A stretch of DNA of 64,000 nt from the NCBI GenBank assembly GCA_949752745.1, contig OX457033.1:19197907-19261906 (forward strand), given 5' to 3'. A model generated the notes under the pieces. That model searched no databases and was not told the DNA's origin. It worked only from the letters and a program-made list of their open reading frames with translations. Shown one piece after another: positions 55,223 through 64,000 of the stretch. Within the stretch, counting starts at the first letter, position 1, and every line of letters begins with the position of its first letter. The position numbers and the translations under genes were made by a program. Origin of the DNA: Protula sp. h YS-2021. Its lineage: Eukaryota > Annelida > Polychaeta > Sabellida > Serpulidae.

Positions 55223-55960
55223 ATGTATACATGCAACATTTGTTCGAAATCTTACAATTGGCCGCAAAGTCTTAAAAGACACTTAAAGGTTGCTCACGCT
55301 TCAGAAGTGGATGAAGAATCGGATATGGAAAACCCTGTAAAACTACCTTTCACGGAAACTTTAGATGAGTCTTCTATGGAAAGTCAAAGCGTCAACATAG
55401 CTGAAAAGAATGCACATGCTTGTACAGAATGTGGTGCATTGTACAACAGCGAAGAAGCTTTGCTCAAACATATGGAGCAGTGTGGTGAGGATGCTGATGA
55501 CAGGAGTTCTGAAAGTGAGTCAGAAACAGACTCTGAAAGTGAGTCAGAAATAGACTCTGTTTGGCATGATATGGTTCAAGACGTCTACGATGACTATGAT
55601 AACATATTTCAAGAAAAGGTTTCAGAATATGAAGAACAAGGACTTGAAGATGCGCGTGAAATAGCAAGTTATGACCTTCGACCCATTTATAAGCATGGAC
55701 TAAAACAACTGTTTATGAGACTGTTCAACTATACCCAGCGTCTACAACAAAGCAAACATTATCAAAAGATTTTAGAGGACTTTAATTACTTTGTTGATGA
55801 AAAACATTATAAGTATTCAAAGGCATTAATGGCGGCTATAAGGAAAAACAATGCATTCTTTGAAGAGCTACTAGATATGGAGGAGGAGGAGGAGGATGGT
55901 AGCAGTGACAACAAAAGTGGCATGGACAGTGAACAGAGTGAAACAGATGCAGAAAAATAG
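55223..55960 (+). CDS. Acidic two-finger C2H2-like protein of the element (245 aa)
   Basis: Finger 1 has C4-x2-C7 and H20-x4-H25 (YTCNICSKSYNWPQSLKRH). Finger 2 has C67-x2-C70, H83-x3-C87, a C2HC variant. Residues 91-112 are an SE/SD-rich acidic run. Residues 120-220 form a helical region with RPIYKHGLKQLFMRLFNYTQ and FFEELLDMEEEEED. The C-terminus is acidic again. It looks like a DNA-binding regulator with an acidic activation-type tail. A role in controlling the element or its helper is inference. The first 13 or so codons lie inside the terminal repeat, so finger 1 is split by the arm boundary. It is a single exon, with AATAAA 20 bases after the stop. I do not recognise an orthologue. Confidence 0.85.
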   Translation: MYTCNICSKSYNWPQSLKRHLKVAHASEVDEESDMENPVKLPFTETLDESSMESQSVNIAEKNAHACTECGALYNSEEALLKHMEQCGEDADDRSSESESETDSESESEIDSVWHDMVQDVYDDYDNIFQEKVSEYEEQGLEDAREIASYDLRPIYKHGLKQLFMRLFNYTQRLQQSKHYQKILEDFNYFVDEKHYKYSKALMAAIRKNNAFFEELLDMEEEEEDGSSDNKSGMDSEQSETDAEK

Positions 55961-55981
55961 ACTTATTTGACTAAACTTTAT

Positions 55982-55987
55982 AATAAA
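55982..55987 (+). terminator. Poly(A) signal of the zinc-finger gene
   Basis: AATAAA 22 bases after the stop codon. A second AATAAA follows near 56263. Confidence 0.6.
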
Positions 55988-56109
55988 GACTTTATAAATG
56001 TTGTAATATTTTATTAACTTAAGCGTTGTGTAATATATGTCTTGCTTTGCAACATATAAAGTCGTAAGGTTCCTGACACGGTTTTAATTGACCCGTAAAC
56101 CATATATCA

Positions 56110-56250
56110 TATATTGGGTATTATAGTTAATTTTGTATTATTATGTATTATATTCAAGAATTGTATTATTACGTATTATATTCAAGTATTGTTTTATTAT
56201 GTATTATATCCAAGTATTGTTTTATGATGTATTATATCGAAGTATTGTAT
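56110..56250. repeat. Short tandem repeat between the convergent genes
   Basis: About four units of roughly 35 bp built on TATTATGTATTATATTCAAG and GTATTG, in the shared 3' region. Confidence 0.75.
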
Positions 56251-56286
56251 GAGAAAAATAAAAAGTTGAAAAGCATCATATGTGTT

Positions 56287-56292
56287 TTTATT
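56287..56292 (-). terminator. Poly(A) signal of the PC4-like gene
   Basis: TTTATT on the plus strand is AATAAA on the minus strand, about 320 bases after the stop. The two transcripts would overlap tail to tail only slightly or not at all. Confidence 0.45.
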
Positions 56293-56609
56293 GAACATTA
56301 CAAATATGTACAATTATGATAAAAACAAAACTATTTCAAATACATATTATGTTAATACATGTGCAGAAGAACTTAACTTAAAATTTTATAACAACTGACT
56401 TCACATGAACATAGATAAAGTTAATTTCATAGTCTACATATGAAGACAATTTAATTTGAACTACATATCAAATGTACATGTCCATATGAGTCAAAGCTAA
56501 GTTCTTGTCAAGCTTCAAAACCGTCGGTCCAATCTTCTGCACTGTGATGAAATCACAGCATCCACTAAGCTCGTCATGCTGTTAAAACTGTATACAGTCA
56601 TCTCGCTGT

Positions 56610-57152
56610 CTACTCAACCATCTTCTGACAGTCACTGCATTTATACAGATCCATTTTCTGAAGCATGAGATCCACTGACGTCATTTGCTTCTTCAACATG
56701 TGCCAGTCTTTCAATGACAACAAAATTCCCTTCTTGGTAGGATATAATCTCCCAGATGCATGATTCGTAATATATTTACGAATGTTAACCATCACTTTCT
56801 GTTGATAATTCACCAATTTAATATATGTTTCTCCATTAATGGGTATCATAACCGGTGAATCGTCTACACGCATCTTCTTCATAGTGGTATGAGCTTTACG
56901 CTCCGGTTCTCGCTTCACATTAGGCTCTGTCGTATTTTTTCGCATTTTACACGGCGGCGTCATAGCTGGTAACTCATCTCTTTTTATCTTTCTAAGATGT
57001 GGTCGCTTTTGACGCTGCTGACGTGACTTCGCCTTAGACTTTACCATGGGCATTGCCTTAGACTTTGCTGTAGGTATTGTCTCAGGCTTTGCTATAAAAT
57101 TTTCTGCAGGCATTGCCATAGATGGTAGTTGTTGTTCACTCACTGCAGACAT
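56610..57152 (-). CDS. PC4/SUB1-like single-strand-DNA-binding protein of the element (180 aa)
   Basis: From the ATG at 57152, the first 105 residues are basic and repetitive (AKSKAMPMVKSKAKS, RQQRQKRPHLRKIKRDE), as expected for a nuclear-targeted, DNA-contacting tail. Residues about 105-168 match the PC4 C-terminal fold: GETYIKLVNYQQKVMVNIRK (two strands), a linker, YPTKKGILLSLKDWHMLKKQ (the conserved KGI.L....W..LK block) and a final helix. PC4 proteins bind melted DNA and act in transcription and replication. The tail ends with YKCSDCQ, a CxxC absent from ordinary PC4. It is a single exon, convergent with the zinc-finger gene. The assignment is by motif only. Confidence 0.82.
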   Translation of the reverse strand: MSAVSEQQLPSMAMPAENFIAKPETIPTAKSKAMPMVKSKAKSRQQRQKRPHLRKIKRDELPAMTPPCKMRKNTTEPNVKREPERKAHTTMKKMRVDDSPVMIPINGETYIKLVNYQQKVMVNIRKYITNHASGRLYPTKKGILLSLKDWHMLKKQMTSVDLMLQKMDLYKCSDCQKMVE

Positions 57153-57204
57153 GTTCACTCTTCAGTATCTTGATACAGAATGTGCGTTATGTCTGAGGGT
57201 AGGT

Positions 57205-57213
57205 ACCTTTTAT
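57205..57213 (-). promoter_or_regulatory. Possible TATA box of the PC4-like gene
   Basis: The minus strand reads GCATAAAAGG about 55 bases before the ATG. A transcript could alternatively start at the duplicated promoter in the right arm. Confidence 0.5.
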
Positions 57214-57279
57214 GCTCTATAGGGAGCTGCCACACTCGAGGTTGGACACACTATGTCCTAAAATGTTTAGAAATAATTT

Positions 57280-57333
57280 TACCATATGCGACTCTGCAGC
57301 CAATTGTAAGATTTCGAACAAATGTTGCATGTA
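57280..57333 (-). pseudogene. Truncated second start of the zinc-finger gene
   Basis: The right-arm copy begins with the same ATG and residues MYTCNICSKSYNW, then diverges (LQSRIW) into a stop. It could be a short upstream ORF for the PC4-like gene, or its 5' exon if the adjacent ATG|GTAAAA is used as a donor. Confidence 0.7.
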
Positions 57334-57401
57334 TACATCCTTTCGGTTCAACCTACACTATTCAAATGATGAGAAAGTCTTTAAACATAGCTCTATATAC
57401 A

Positions 57402-57658
57402 ACTTGTTGAACATGTTGAACAACATGTTGAACAACAACATGTTGAACATGTTGAACAACTTGATGAACATGTTGAACAAGTTGAACATGTTGAACTTGT
57501 TGAACTTGTTGAACATGTTGAACATGTTGAACATGTTGAACATGTTGAACTTGTTGAACATGTTGAACAACTTGTTGAACATGTTGAACATGTTGAACTT
57601 GTTGAACACGTTGAACATGTTGAACGTGTTGAACATGTTGAACAATTTGTTGAACAAT
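57402..57658. repeat. GTTGAACAT 9-bp array, right arm
   Basis: The inverted and longer counterpart (about 27 units), with GTTGAACTT variants. The long Asn/Leu/Met, Phe/Asn and Ser/Thr/Cys frames across it are repeat artefacts. Confidence 0.92.
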
Positions 57659-58686
57659 ACCACGACGTAATATCTTTCAAAAATTATTCGAACACGTGTT
57701 TTGAATGGGCTTGCCATTCGAACACGTCTTTAAAATGGGCTTGCCATTCGAACACGTCTTTAAAATGGGCTTGCCATTCGAACACGTCTTTTGAATGGGC
57801 GCAGTTTTCCTACATAACTATCCACATTTTCACTTCCCATTTTCCAACAATCAACCAACCAACCAAGTGGTAGAATCGTCTGAAACGTGTAAAAAACTAA
57901 ATTTGTTAAAGTTGGTTTAGAACCCTGATTTTGACCTTACTACACCATGGTAAAATGTTCAAACTTATTTTATACATCATATTTTGTCAAAAAACAAAAT
58001 TTGTTAAAGTTGGTCTAGAACCACCATTTTTCCACTACTATGACTTTAGAACATTTAAATAAGTAGCATGCTAAAATGTTCAAACTTATTTTATATATTA
58101 TATGTTATAAAAACCTACATTTGTTAAATGTGCTTTAGAAGTGTCATTTTCCAACTACTATAACATAAAACATAGAGTTGTGAAAAATCCCATTCCTTCT
58201 CAAATTTATTGATCGTTCCCACGCTCTGAATTAGTGCACTCTGAAATTTATTGATCGTTCCCACGGTCTAGGCCTTTGATGTTTTCAAATTTATCGATCG
58301 TTCCCACGGTCTAGGCCTTTGATGTTTTCAAATTTATCGATCGTTCCCACGGTCTGAACGAGTGCACTCTGAAATTTTATCGATCGGTTTCCTCCACACT
58401 CTGAACGAGTGCACTCTAAAATTTATTGATCGGTTTCCCCACACTCTGTACACATGTACTTATTCCTATGCTGTGTGGTTAGAACCATTGAAATATGACT
58501 AATTAAATATTATCATAATAATAGTGAAAATAGACATAGAAATATAGCCATTATGTTAAAAAAAAAAAGAAAAAAAAAAACAGTCACAGTCACATAATGT
58601 CACAGAGTCACATGATGTCACAGTCACATGTTGTCACATAATGTCACAGAGTCATAAAAGTGAACAAAAAACCAAAAAAAAAAGTT

Positions 58687-58759
58687 TGCCTCGATGTGGC
58701 ATCGATCCCGGGACTCATAGGTTGCTAGCCGTTTGCTCTGCCAAGTGAGCTATCGCGGC
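58687..58759 (-). tRNA. tRNA-like sequence B, right arm
   Basis: The inverted copy of 53551-53623. It differs in the anticodon-stem/variable region (CCTATGAG against CCTGAGAG). Confidence 0.5.
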
Positions 58760-58863
58760 TAACTGTTGAACGATCTGATAACGACATACATACGTTAGAC
58801 TAATTATGTTCACATAGCAATTAAATAGTCATATAGCTGTATGATGTTACATAGTCACATCCT

Positions 58864-58990
58864 GGTGGGGGGGGGGGGTCTTCCAAGTCTGAGGACCCGG
58901 GGGGGGTCTTCCAAGTTTGAGGGCCCAGGGGGGGTCTTCCAAGTTTGAGGACCCAGGGGAGGGGTGGGGGGGTGGGGGGGGTCTTCTAAG
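58864..58990. repeat. Inverted minisatellite partner, right arm
   Basis: Complement of the 53283-53447 units with G runs of up to nine or ten. Confidence 0.88.
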
Positions 58991-59016
58991 ATTGAGGACC
59001 TATGATATGAAAGTGA

Positions 59017-59101
59017 TGCCCGAGGGCGGGTTCGATCCACCGACCTTCAGATCATGGGTCCGCTTACGGGTCCTCTGCTCTACCAACTGAGCCATTCAGG
59101 C
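59017..59101 (-). tRNA. tRNA-like sequence A, right arm
   Basis: The inverted copy of 53182-53266, apparently unchanged through the box A and box B segments. Confidence 0.6.
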
Positions 59102-59271
59102 CAGAAGGTTGATGAGCAGGAAAATATTCCTCATATGCGGTTGGAATCACATCACACATGATTGACAGGTCATGTAACCAATGATGATTGACAGGTCACG
59201 TGACTAATGACGTCATGATGATTGACAGGCCACTTAGGGTTATCCTGCTTAGGACTGTCTTAATATGCCAT

Positions 59272-59497
59272 AACATCATGATGACGACATGATAACGTCA
59301 TGATAACGTCATGGTGACGTCATTATAACGTCATGATAATGACGTCATGATAACGTCATGATAACGTCATGATGACGTCATTACAACATCATCATGATGA
59401 CGTCATTATAACGTCATGATGACGTCATCATGACGTCATTATAACGTCATCATGATGACGTCATTATAACGTCATGGTGACATCATCATGACGTCAT
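59272..59497. repeat. CRE array, right arm
   Basis: The inverted counterpart of the left array, with the same alternation of TGACGTCA and TAACGTCA. Confidence 0.9.
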
Positions 59498-59951
59498 TGA
59501 ACGGGCGCGCGCTCTTTCGATTACCTGTCTCAAAATACCCATGCGAATTCGAAAACAATCACGTCACTGTTTTCGGAGCCCCATGGGGCTCCGAAAACAC
59601 CTCGTGACGTCATTTTGACGTCACTTCCTGTTTTCGGAGCCACACTTTTATCCTGCTGAAAATCCCATTCCTTCTCAAATTTATTGATCGTTCCCACGCT
59701 CTGAACGAGTGCACTCTAAAATTTATCGATCGGTTTTCCCCCACACTCTGTACGAGTGCACTCTGAAATTTATCGATCGGGTTTTCCCCCACACTCTGTA
59801 CGAGTGCACTCTGAAATTTATCGATCGGGTTTTCCCCACAGTGACGTCATTATGACGTCACTGTTTTAAAAGCCCCATGGGGCTATCAAAACACCTCCTG
59901 ACGTCATTATGACGTCACTTCCTGTTTTTAAACCCCCACTTTTACACTACT

Positions 59952-59957
59952 GTGGCT
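59952..59957. repeat. Target-site duplication GTGGCT, right
   Basis: A direct copy of 52374-52379. Downstream, GCAGCAGCATTTGC resumes the interrupted repeat R1. Confidence 0.85.
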
Positions 59958-60365
59958 GCAGCAGCATTTGCAAGCTTCTCGACAGCCACACCGTGCATTA
60001 CCCAAATAACGCATGCACACGCCATACGGCAAATAGTGAAGCACCTAGCTGTGTTGCTTTCATAAGCACCCCCTGTGGATGCAAAATTTTACCTGATTAT
60101 AAGTATACGTGTTGAGGGTCGGAGTGTGGGGGTGTGAGGGAGGTTCGAACGGCGTTTCATAGAGTAAGTAGCAATTAAAGCTATTTCTTTAAAAAGGTTT
60201 CGCAATCTGGAAAAAAAATACTGTGTTGTTTGAAAATGACAAACAAACCAAAATCAGACTGAAAAGTTGTTAAATTTCACTCGAAGGCAGAAAGTGATTT
60301 TGAAAATATTATTTTTTGACGAAGCGTTTAATATTCACCTTTGAGAAACAGGTTCTCGTTATTCA
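59958..60365 (-). repeat. Dispersed repeat R1, copy 2, second part
   Basis: The reverse complement matches R1 copy 1 from about 28855 to 29250 (CCTGTTTCTCAAAGGTGAAT, CAGATTGCGAAACCTTTTTAA, GCAAATGCTGCTGCAG). It joins to 52379-52140 if the Polinton-like element is removed. Confidence 0.7.
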
Positions 60366-60965
60366 ATGATTTACAAACGGACACTATAAGGGGTCAGCCA
60401 TAGCCATACCTGGAAATCTGGTACCCCAGGGGAATGAGGGGATCTATTTTGTGTTCACTGATGTTAAGGTATATTGGTAGTGCTATAATTTCAGTGGAGG
60501 AGAGGGCCCGGGGAGGGGGAGGGAGGAAGGAGTCAAGAAGTCCGGTCGTGGGAGTTGATGAGGGTCCCTTATCAAGTCATGATTTCTAATATGGGTACAG
60601 CGTATATAAAAAACTCAAGCCGGTTTTATTTTTAAGTGATTTAGCTTTTGATAAACTAAGCCGACAGAGCTGGTGGTGATTCAAGTGCATTAGCATGCAA
60701 CGTTTCTTAACATTTTGCGATATGGCCTGATATCACAAATCGATGCGGGATTGCAACGTTTCTGAACGTACAGAACGACATACTATGTTTGCCCTCATTT
60801 GGCCTTTAAATGGAGCCACTGTTTGCATTGCCACACTATTCCACACGACAAGCACAACAGACAGACACAAGCAAAGCGAGGCAAGAAAGAATACTGAGAG
60901 ACATTGAAGCAAAGCGAAAAATATAGAAAACCAATTTTACAAAGCCAATTAAAGAGCTATCAAAG
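60366..60965. other. 5' flank of the FAxKWF-repeat gene
   Basis: No exon is recognised. A purine tract lies near 60490-60530. It probably contains the promoter and 5' UTR. No TATA box stands out. Confidence 0.35.
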
Positions 60966-63900
60966 ATGAGAGTAACAGGAAACTTTGAAGCATCGGACGG
61001 CTCTCAAAACCAAGACGCCACGACGGAACAGGGATTTGTGCCGAGTGGTGCACCAAATGATGCGCAGAGCGCTGCACAGGCGCAGTCACCCCAAGTGGGA
61101 TTCGAACCCTTTGCCTTTCGTGGCTTTTCGGTAAGTCCATTTAAATACATTTACTAAGAGCAAACATGAAGTGAAATTTAATTAAATAATGTATTACTTG
61201 GGTGCTATGGCAATTTAGCATGATTAAGGATGAGTAAACTTTAATATACAGTGGTGTTCAGAGATTACTGTTTCCGTGATTTTGTTTTAAAGATAAGAAT
61301 TTGGCTAAGATAAGAATCTTGAAAACCTCTTAAAATCTCATGAGAACTTCGGCCATATTCGGAAGAACAATAATTATTCATAATCAATGCACCAATTCCG
61401 TCACACATATAAATGACGATGACGCACGAGGCTTTGTTTGATTTCCACCGGCATGATCGATTCCATATAAATAAGGCATTGTCTTGCATTTCTCTCTGGG
61501 TTTCCGGATGATCGATCCTTAAGCATACGTAAATCCAGTGTAAACAAGTAGAGAGCGATCTCAATGCCAATCCTAAATCGCACTTGGCCATTTCTTTTTA
61601 AGTGAATATTTAGGATCAATTTTGGGTATACGTGCCCATGTTGTAAAACTAGAACCTCACTTCGCTAGCGAAATGTTAAACACTTGACAAAAATTAAAAC
61701 GCAAAAATACTTCCTTCAATGGGTTATTTCTTGAATAATACATTGCAAACAACACAGCTTGACTATGTCTTATAAGCCGAGTAGTGTTTGGTTTCTGTCG
61801 ACTTAAGGTTTTATTGACTGATCTAGAATACGCCGTGTTAGCTATTTACGCAGTGAGAGCTCGCACAAAGCTCACTGTGCAACTGCGTGTGATGTGGGTT
61901 AAATGCTACGCATTTACTTGCCAAAAATGCACTCTTTTCACATGGCGTTTTAACAAAGAAAACGAAATCAAAGACGAAAATAAAAAGTGACATGCACATG
62001 TTCAGATCAAGCTCTTCATAAGTCCCAAGGTTCATGGTCGTAGGGCCCATAGTGTCAGAGGAGAAGAAGACACAAAAAATCGGAAAAAGTGTCAAGAAGA
62101 AAAAAAAAGGACGAATTTTGCTCGCACAAATTCATATAACTCTTGCAAGCCAAAGGCTTGTCAAGTGTTAATAAGGAAACCAAGGCAATAGAACCACAAG
62201 TGGGACTGAAAGAAACTGGTCCGATTTCCCGCGTTGGTACAACTTGTGATAATTATAGAACGACCCGAGAGGGAGGGGGTACTGGGGGGAGCGGTTTTTT
62301 AAACAGTGGCTCTGTTTGTGGGGTGGTTCCTTTCCGGACATTGAGTATGTAATACTGTCATTGCAGCCGATGATGCCTCCTCCACACAGCTGGACGACAT
62401 TGCAAAAAAAGGCGGACAAGAAGAAAGTGTACTTCTCCGAGCCAGAGGCTTCCGGTTACAGCTCGACGGAAGAGCCCGAGTCACGGAAAAAACAGCGCGG
62501 GGCTAAACTACCACCCTTTGCCAAGAAATGGTTTGAGCTGAGCAAGGAAAAAAAGGAAGAGCTCCGTCAGTTGAAACAACAATGGGCAACCGAGCAAGTC
62601 GCCAGTGGCAACCCTAACCCACACAGTGACGTGGAAGGCTTGAAGAAAATCATGCCTAAATTTGCCGCAAAGTGGCTCGTACTTCCGGAAGAGGAACAAG
62701 AGAAGTACCGCACCATGAAAAAAGCTGCGAAGCTTGAGAAGACCGATGGCAAAGATATTCCGGCATTTGCCACCAAATGGTTCTCTCTGTCCGAGAAAAA
62801 GAAGAATGAATTCCGCAAAATCAAGAGACGCCTGAAGATGTCCAGAAAATCCTGGATGAGCGATGGAGATGGTGAAGGCGACCAATCAGAGCCCGAGATT
62901 GATTACCAGCGCGAGGGAGTCCCGCCCTTTGCTGCTAAGTGGTTTTCGCTACCAAAAGCTAAGAAAGACGAGATTCGAGTGAAATACCGACACCACAAGA
63001 AGTGCAAGAAGACCGACTGTGAAGGCCTCGAGGACATGATCAATATGATGCGCCTGCAGGGGCCTTGGTATGGCGCCACCATGCCTCCCATGATGTACCC
63101 ATACACGCCGTACTCTGGCTACCCAATGCCGTGGACGGGGCCGTTCTACCAGCAGGGATACCCAATGTGCGCTCCTCCAGGACAGCCGCACATGTGTGCA
63201 CCATGCCCCATGGCGCCGCCGTATTGCGTATTGAAGAGATTTCACAAGGCGCAAAAAGCGAAGCAACACCGACGTGGATGGACGACTGATACATCCGACG
63301 AGGAGTCAAAAGGGCAAGACATGCCAACAACGGGCTCTGAGAGTGATGACGATGGAACCCAGATGCCCGAGTTCGTGAAGAAATGGTTTTCGCTCCCCAT
63401 GCAGGCTCGCCAACAGCTACGCATGTGGAAACGCCAACAAAAACACAACAAATCTGGCGATGACACGATGCCCCCCTTTGCTAACAAATGGTTCGCTCTT
63501 GACGAGAAAACCAAACAGAAGATGAGGAAACTAAACCGCCAGCACAAACATGTCAGCAAAGCAGAGCAGACGACATCTGACGCAGACCCGGATGTAGCGA
63601 CAAACCAACCTCCATGCGATCCTGCAGCCATCGAAGTCGAATTGCCAAAATCTGAAGCCGCAGCGGCACAGGAAATACCAGAATTCGCGCGTGTGTGGTT
63701 CTCGCTGCCAGTAGAACAGAAATACCACCTGCGCATGCTCAATCGCTACCTGTCGTCAAAGTCCGACAGCGACACAACTGATGACGAATATGAGGAGAAG
63801 ATGCCGGATTTCGCTGCGCAGTGGTTCGCTCTAAACTCCGAGCAGAGGCAACATTTGCGTGATTTGAAACACCAAGGCAAAGCAAAGAAAGGCAAAGGCT

Positions 63901-64000
63901 TTGGTCACAAGAAAGGCTGTAAGCGTTCTGCTGGATTCAGCGCAAATCCATGGTGGAGACGGTGGGCCTTTCATGCAATGCCGCCGATGGGTTATTTCTA
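60966..64000 (+). CDS. FAxKWF-repeat protein, two exons, reaches the window edge
   Basis: Exon 1 is 60966-61130 (donor TTCG|GTAAGT) and exon 2 runs from 62367 (acceptor TTGCAG) to at least 64000, joined in phase 0: 599 residues, with the window ending on TA of a possible stop. Eight copies of a motif of about 26 residues begin near 62514, 62652, 62756, 62919, 63363, 63469, 63675 and 63801. The consensus is P-x-F-A-x-K-W-F-x-L, then a charged helix with K/Q and R. Examples are PPFAKKWFELSKEKKEELR, IPAFATKWFSLSEKKKNEFR and MPDFAAQWFALNSEQRQHLR. Between copies 4 and 5 is a Met/Pro/Tyr/Gly/Cys-rich stretch (MPPMMYPYTPYSGYP). Linkers are acidic and serine-rich. There is no signal peptide or known domain. 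I do not recognise the family. Confidence 0.85.
61740..62190 (+). repeat. Dispersed repeat R1, copy 3 (diverged)
   Basis: Within the intron of the FAxKWF-repeat gene. AACGAAATCAAAGACGAAAA, CATGTTCAGATCAAG and CTTGCAAGCCAAAGGCTTGTC parallel R1 copy 1. The borders are uncertain. Confidence 0.5.

Larger units (their letters stand above)
52380..55265 (+). repeat. Left terminal inverted repeat
   Basis: From the outer end inward it holds CRE-flanked palindromes, AACGATC(G/A)ATAAATTT words with AGAGTGCACTCGT, the CRE array, tRNA-like A, a G/C minisatellite, tRNA-like B, AT-rich segments repeated three times (54150-54760), a 30-bp tandem (54841-54970), the 9-bp array, a TATA box and the first 13 or so codons of the zinc-finger gene. 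Homology with the right arm stops near 55262. Confidence 0.88.
52380..59951. mobile_element. Polinton/Maverick-like non-autonomous element with giant inverted repeats, 7572 bp
   Basis: The termini are exact inverted copies (AGTAGTGTAAAAGTGGGGG), flanked by the 6-bp duplication GTGGCT. The arms extend for about 2.9 kb (left) and 2.65 kb (right), leaving a core of about 2 kb. A 6-bp duplication and 5'-AG ends are hallmarks of Polintons, whose integrase is retrovirus-like. However, polymerase B, integrase, ATPase, protease and capsid genes are all absent, so the element would need a helper. It carries two convergent genes instead. The arms are near-identical but differ by small deletions and repeat number, suggesting fairly recent insertion. 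An unrelated DNA transposon superfamily with 6-bp duplications cannot be excluded. Confidence 0.82.
57300..59951 (-). repeat. Right terminal inverted repeat
   Basis: An inverted copy of the left arm with the same order of sub-repeats. It is shorter because one AT-rich unit set is missing, and its 9-bp array is longer (257 against 141 bases). It includes a copy of the first codons of the zinc-finger gene that soon hits a stop. Confidence 0.88.

Noticed and set aside
57212..57717. Leu/Asn/Met, Phe/Asn and Cys/Ser/Thr repeat proteins on both strands
   Set aside because: They are all translations of the 9-bp GTTGAACAT array.
52380..59951. Reading the inverted repeat as an assembly artefact
   Set aside because: The arms differ by substitutions, repeat number and deletions. 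The core is unique, and a target duplication plus a split host repeat flank it. Read-level checking would still be useful.

Overview
This is intron-rich animal nuclear DNA from a non-vertebrate metazoan; I cannot place the phylum. The evidence is spliced genes with GT-AG (and one GC-AG) introns, a laminin gene, a TRAF-type RING gene, many foldback elements and minisatellites, a DIRS-type retrotransposon and a Polinton-like element. There is one 200-base assembly gap (12160-12359).

Layout. (1) 943-3524, minus strand: the first coding exons of a TRAF-like RING/zinc-finger protein, running off the left edge. (2) About 4033-12080: a DIRS-type tyrosine-recombinase retrotransposon on the minus strand, with inverted terminal repeats and an internal complementary region. 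Its RT/RNase H frame is open, but gag and the recombinase are broken. (3) 15164-48021, minus strand: one laminin gene of 34 exons, rebuilt here with every splice phase consistent (1896 codons plus stop). Its N-terminal half resembles a laminin beta chain, including a type-B domain IV. Its C-terminal half resembles a gamma chain, with a type-A domain IV and a gamma-like C-terminus, and there are no LG domains. A phase-compatible alternative last exon (32778-34072) would instead end the protein with a transmembrane helix and a roughly 380-residue tail, giving a membrane-anchored short isoform of 1268 residues. Its introns hold most of the repeats. (4) 48022-52373: intergenic, with a GATATC-rich foldback element. 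(5) 52380-59951: a 7572-bp element with terminal inverted repeats of about 2.7-2.9 kb, AG...CT ends and a 6-bp target duplication (GTGGCT). It sits inside an older dispersed repeat. The arms carry CRE arrays, two tRNA-like sequences each, G-rich minisatellites and a 9-bp array beside a TATA box. The roughly 2-kb core has two convergent genes: an acidic two-finger C2H2-like protein and a protein with a PC4/SUB1-like single-strand-DNA-binding domain. (6) 60966 to the right edge, plus strand: a two-exon gene for a protein with eight copies of a novel-looking FAxKWF repeat.

The strongest candidates for undescribed biology are the beta/gamma hybrid laminin with its membrane-tethered alternative end, the giant-TIR Polinton-like element carrying only a zinc-finger and a PC4-like gene, and the FAxKWF repeat protein. 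Exon boundaries were read by eye from splice sites, phase and domain continuity; no transcript data were available.
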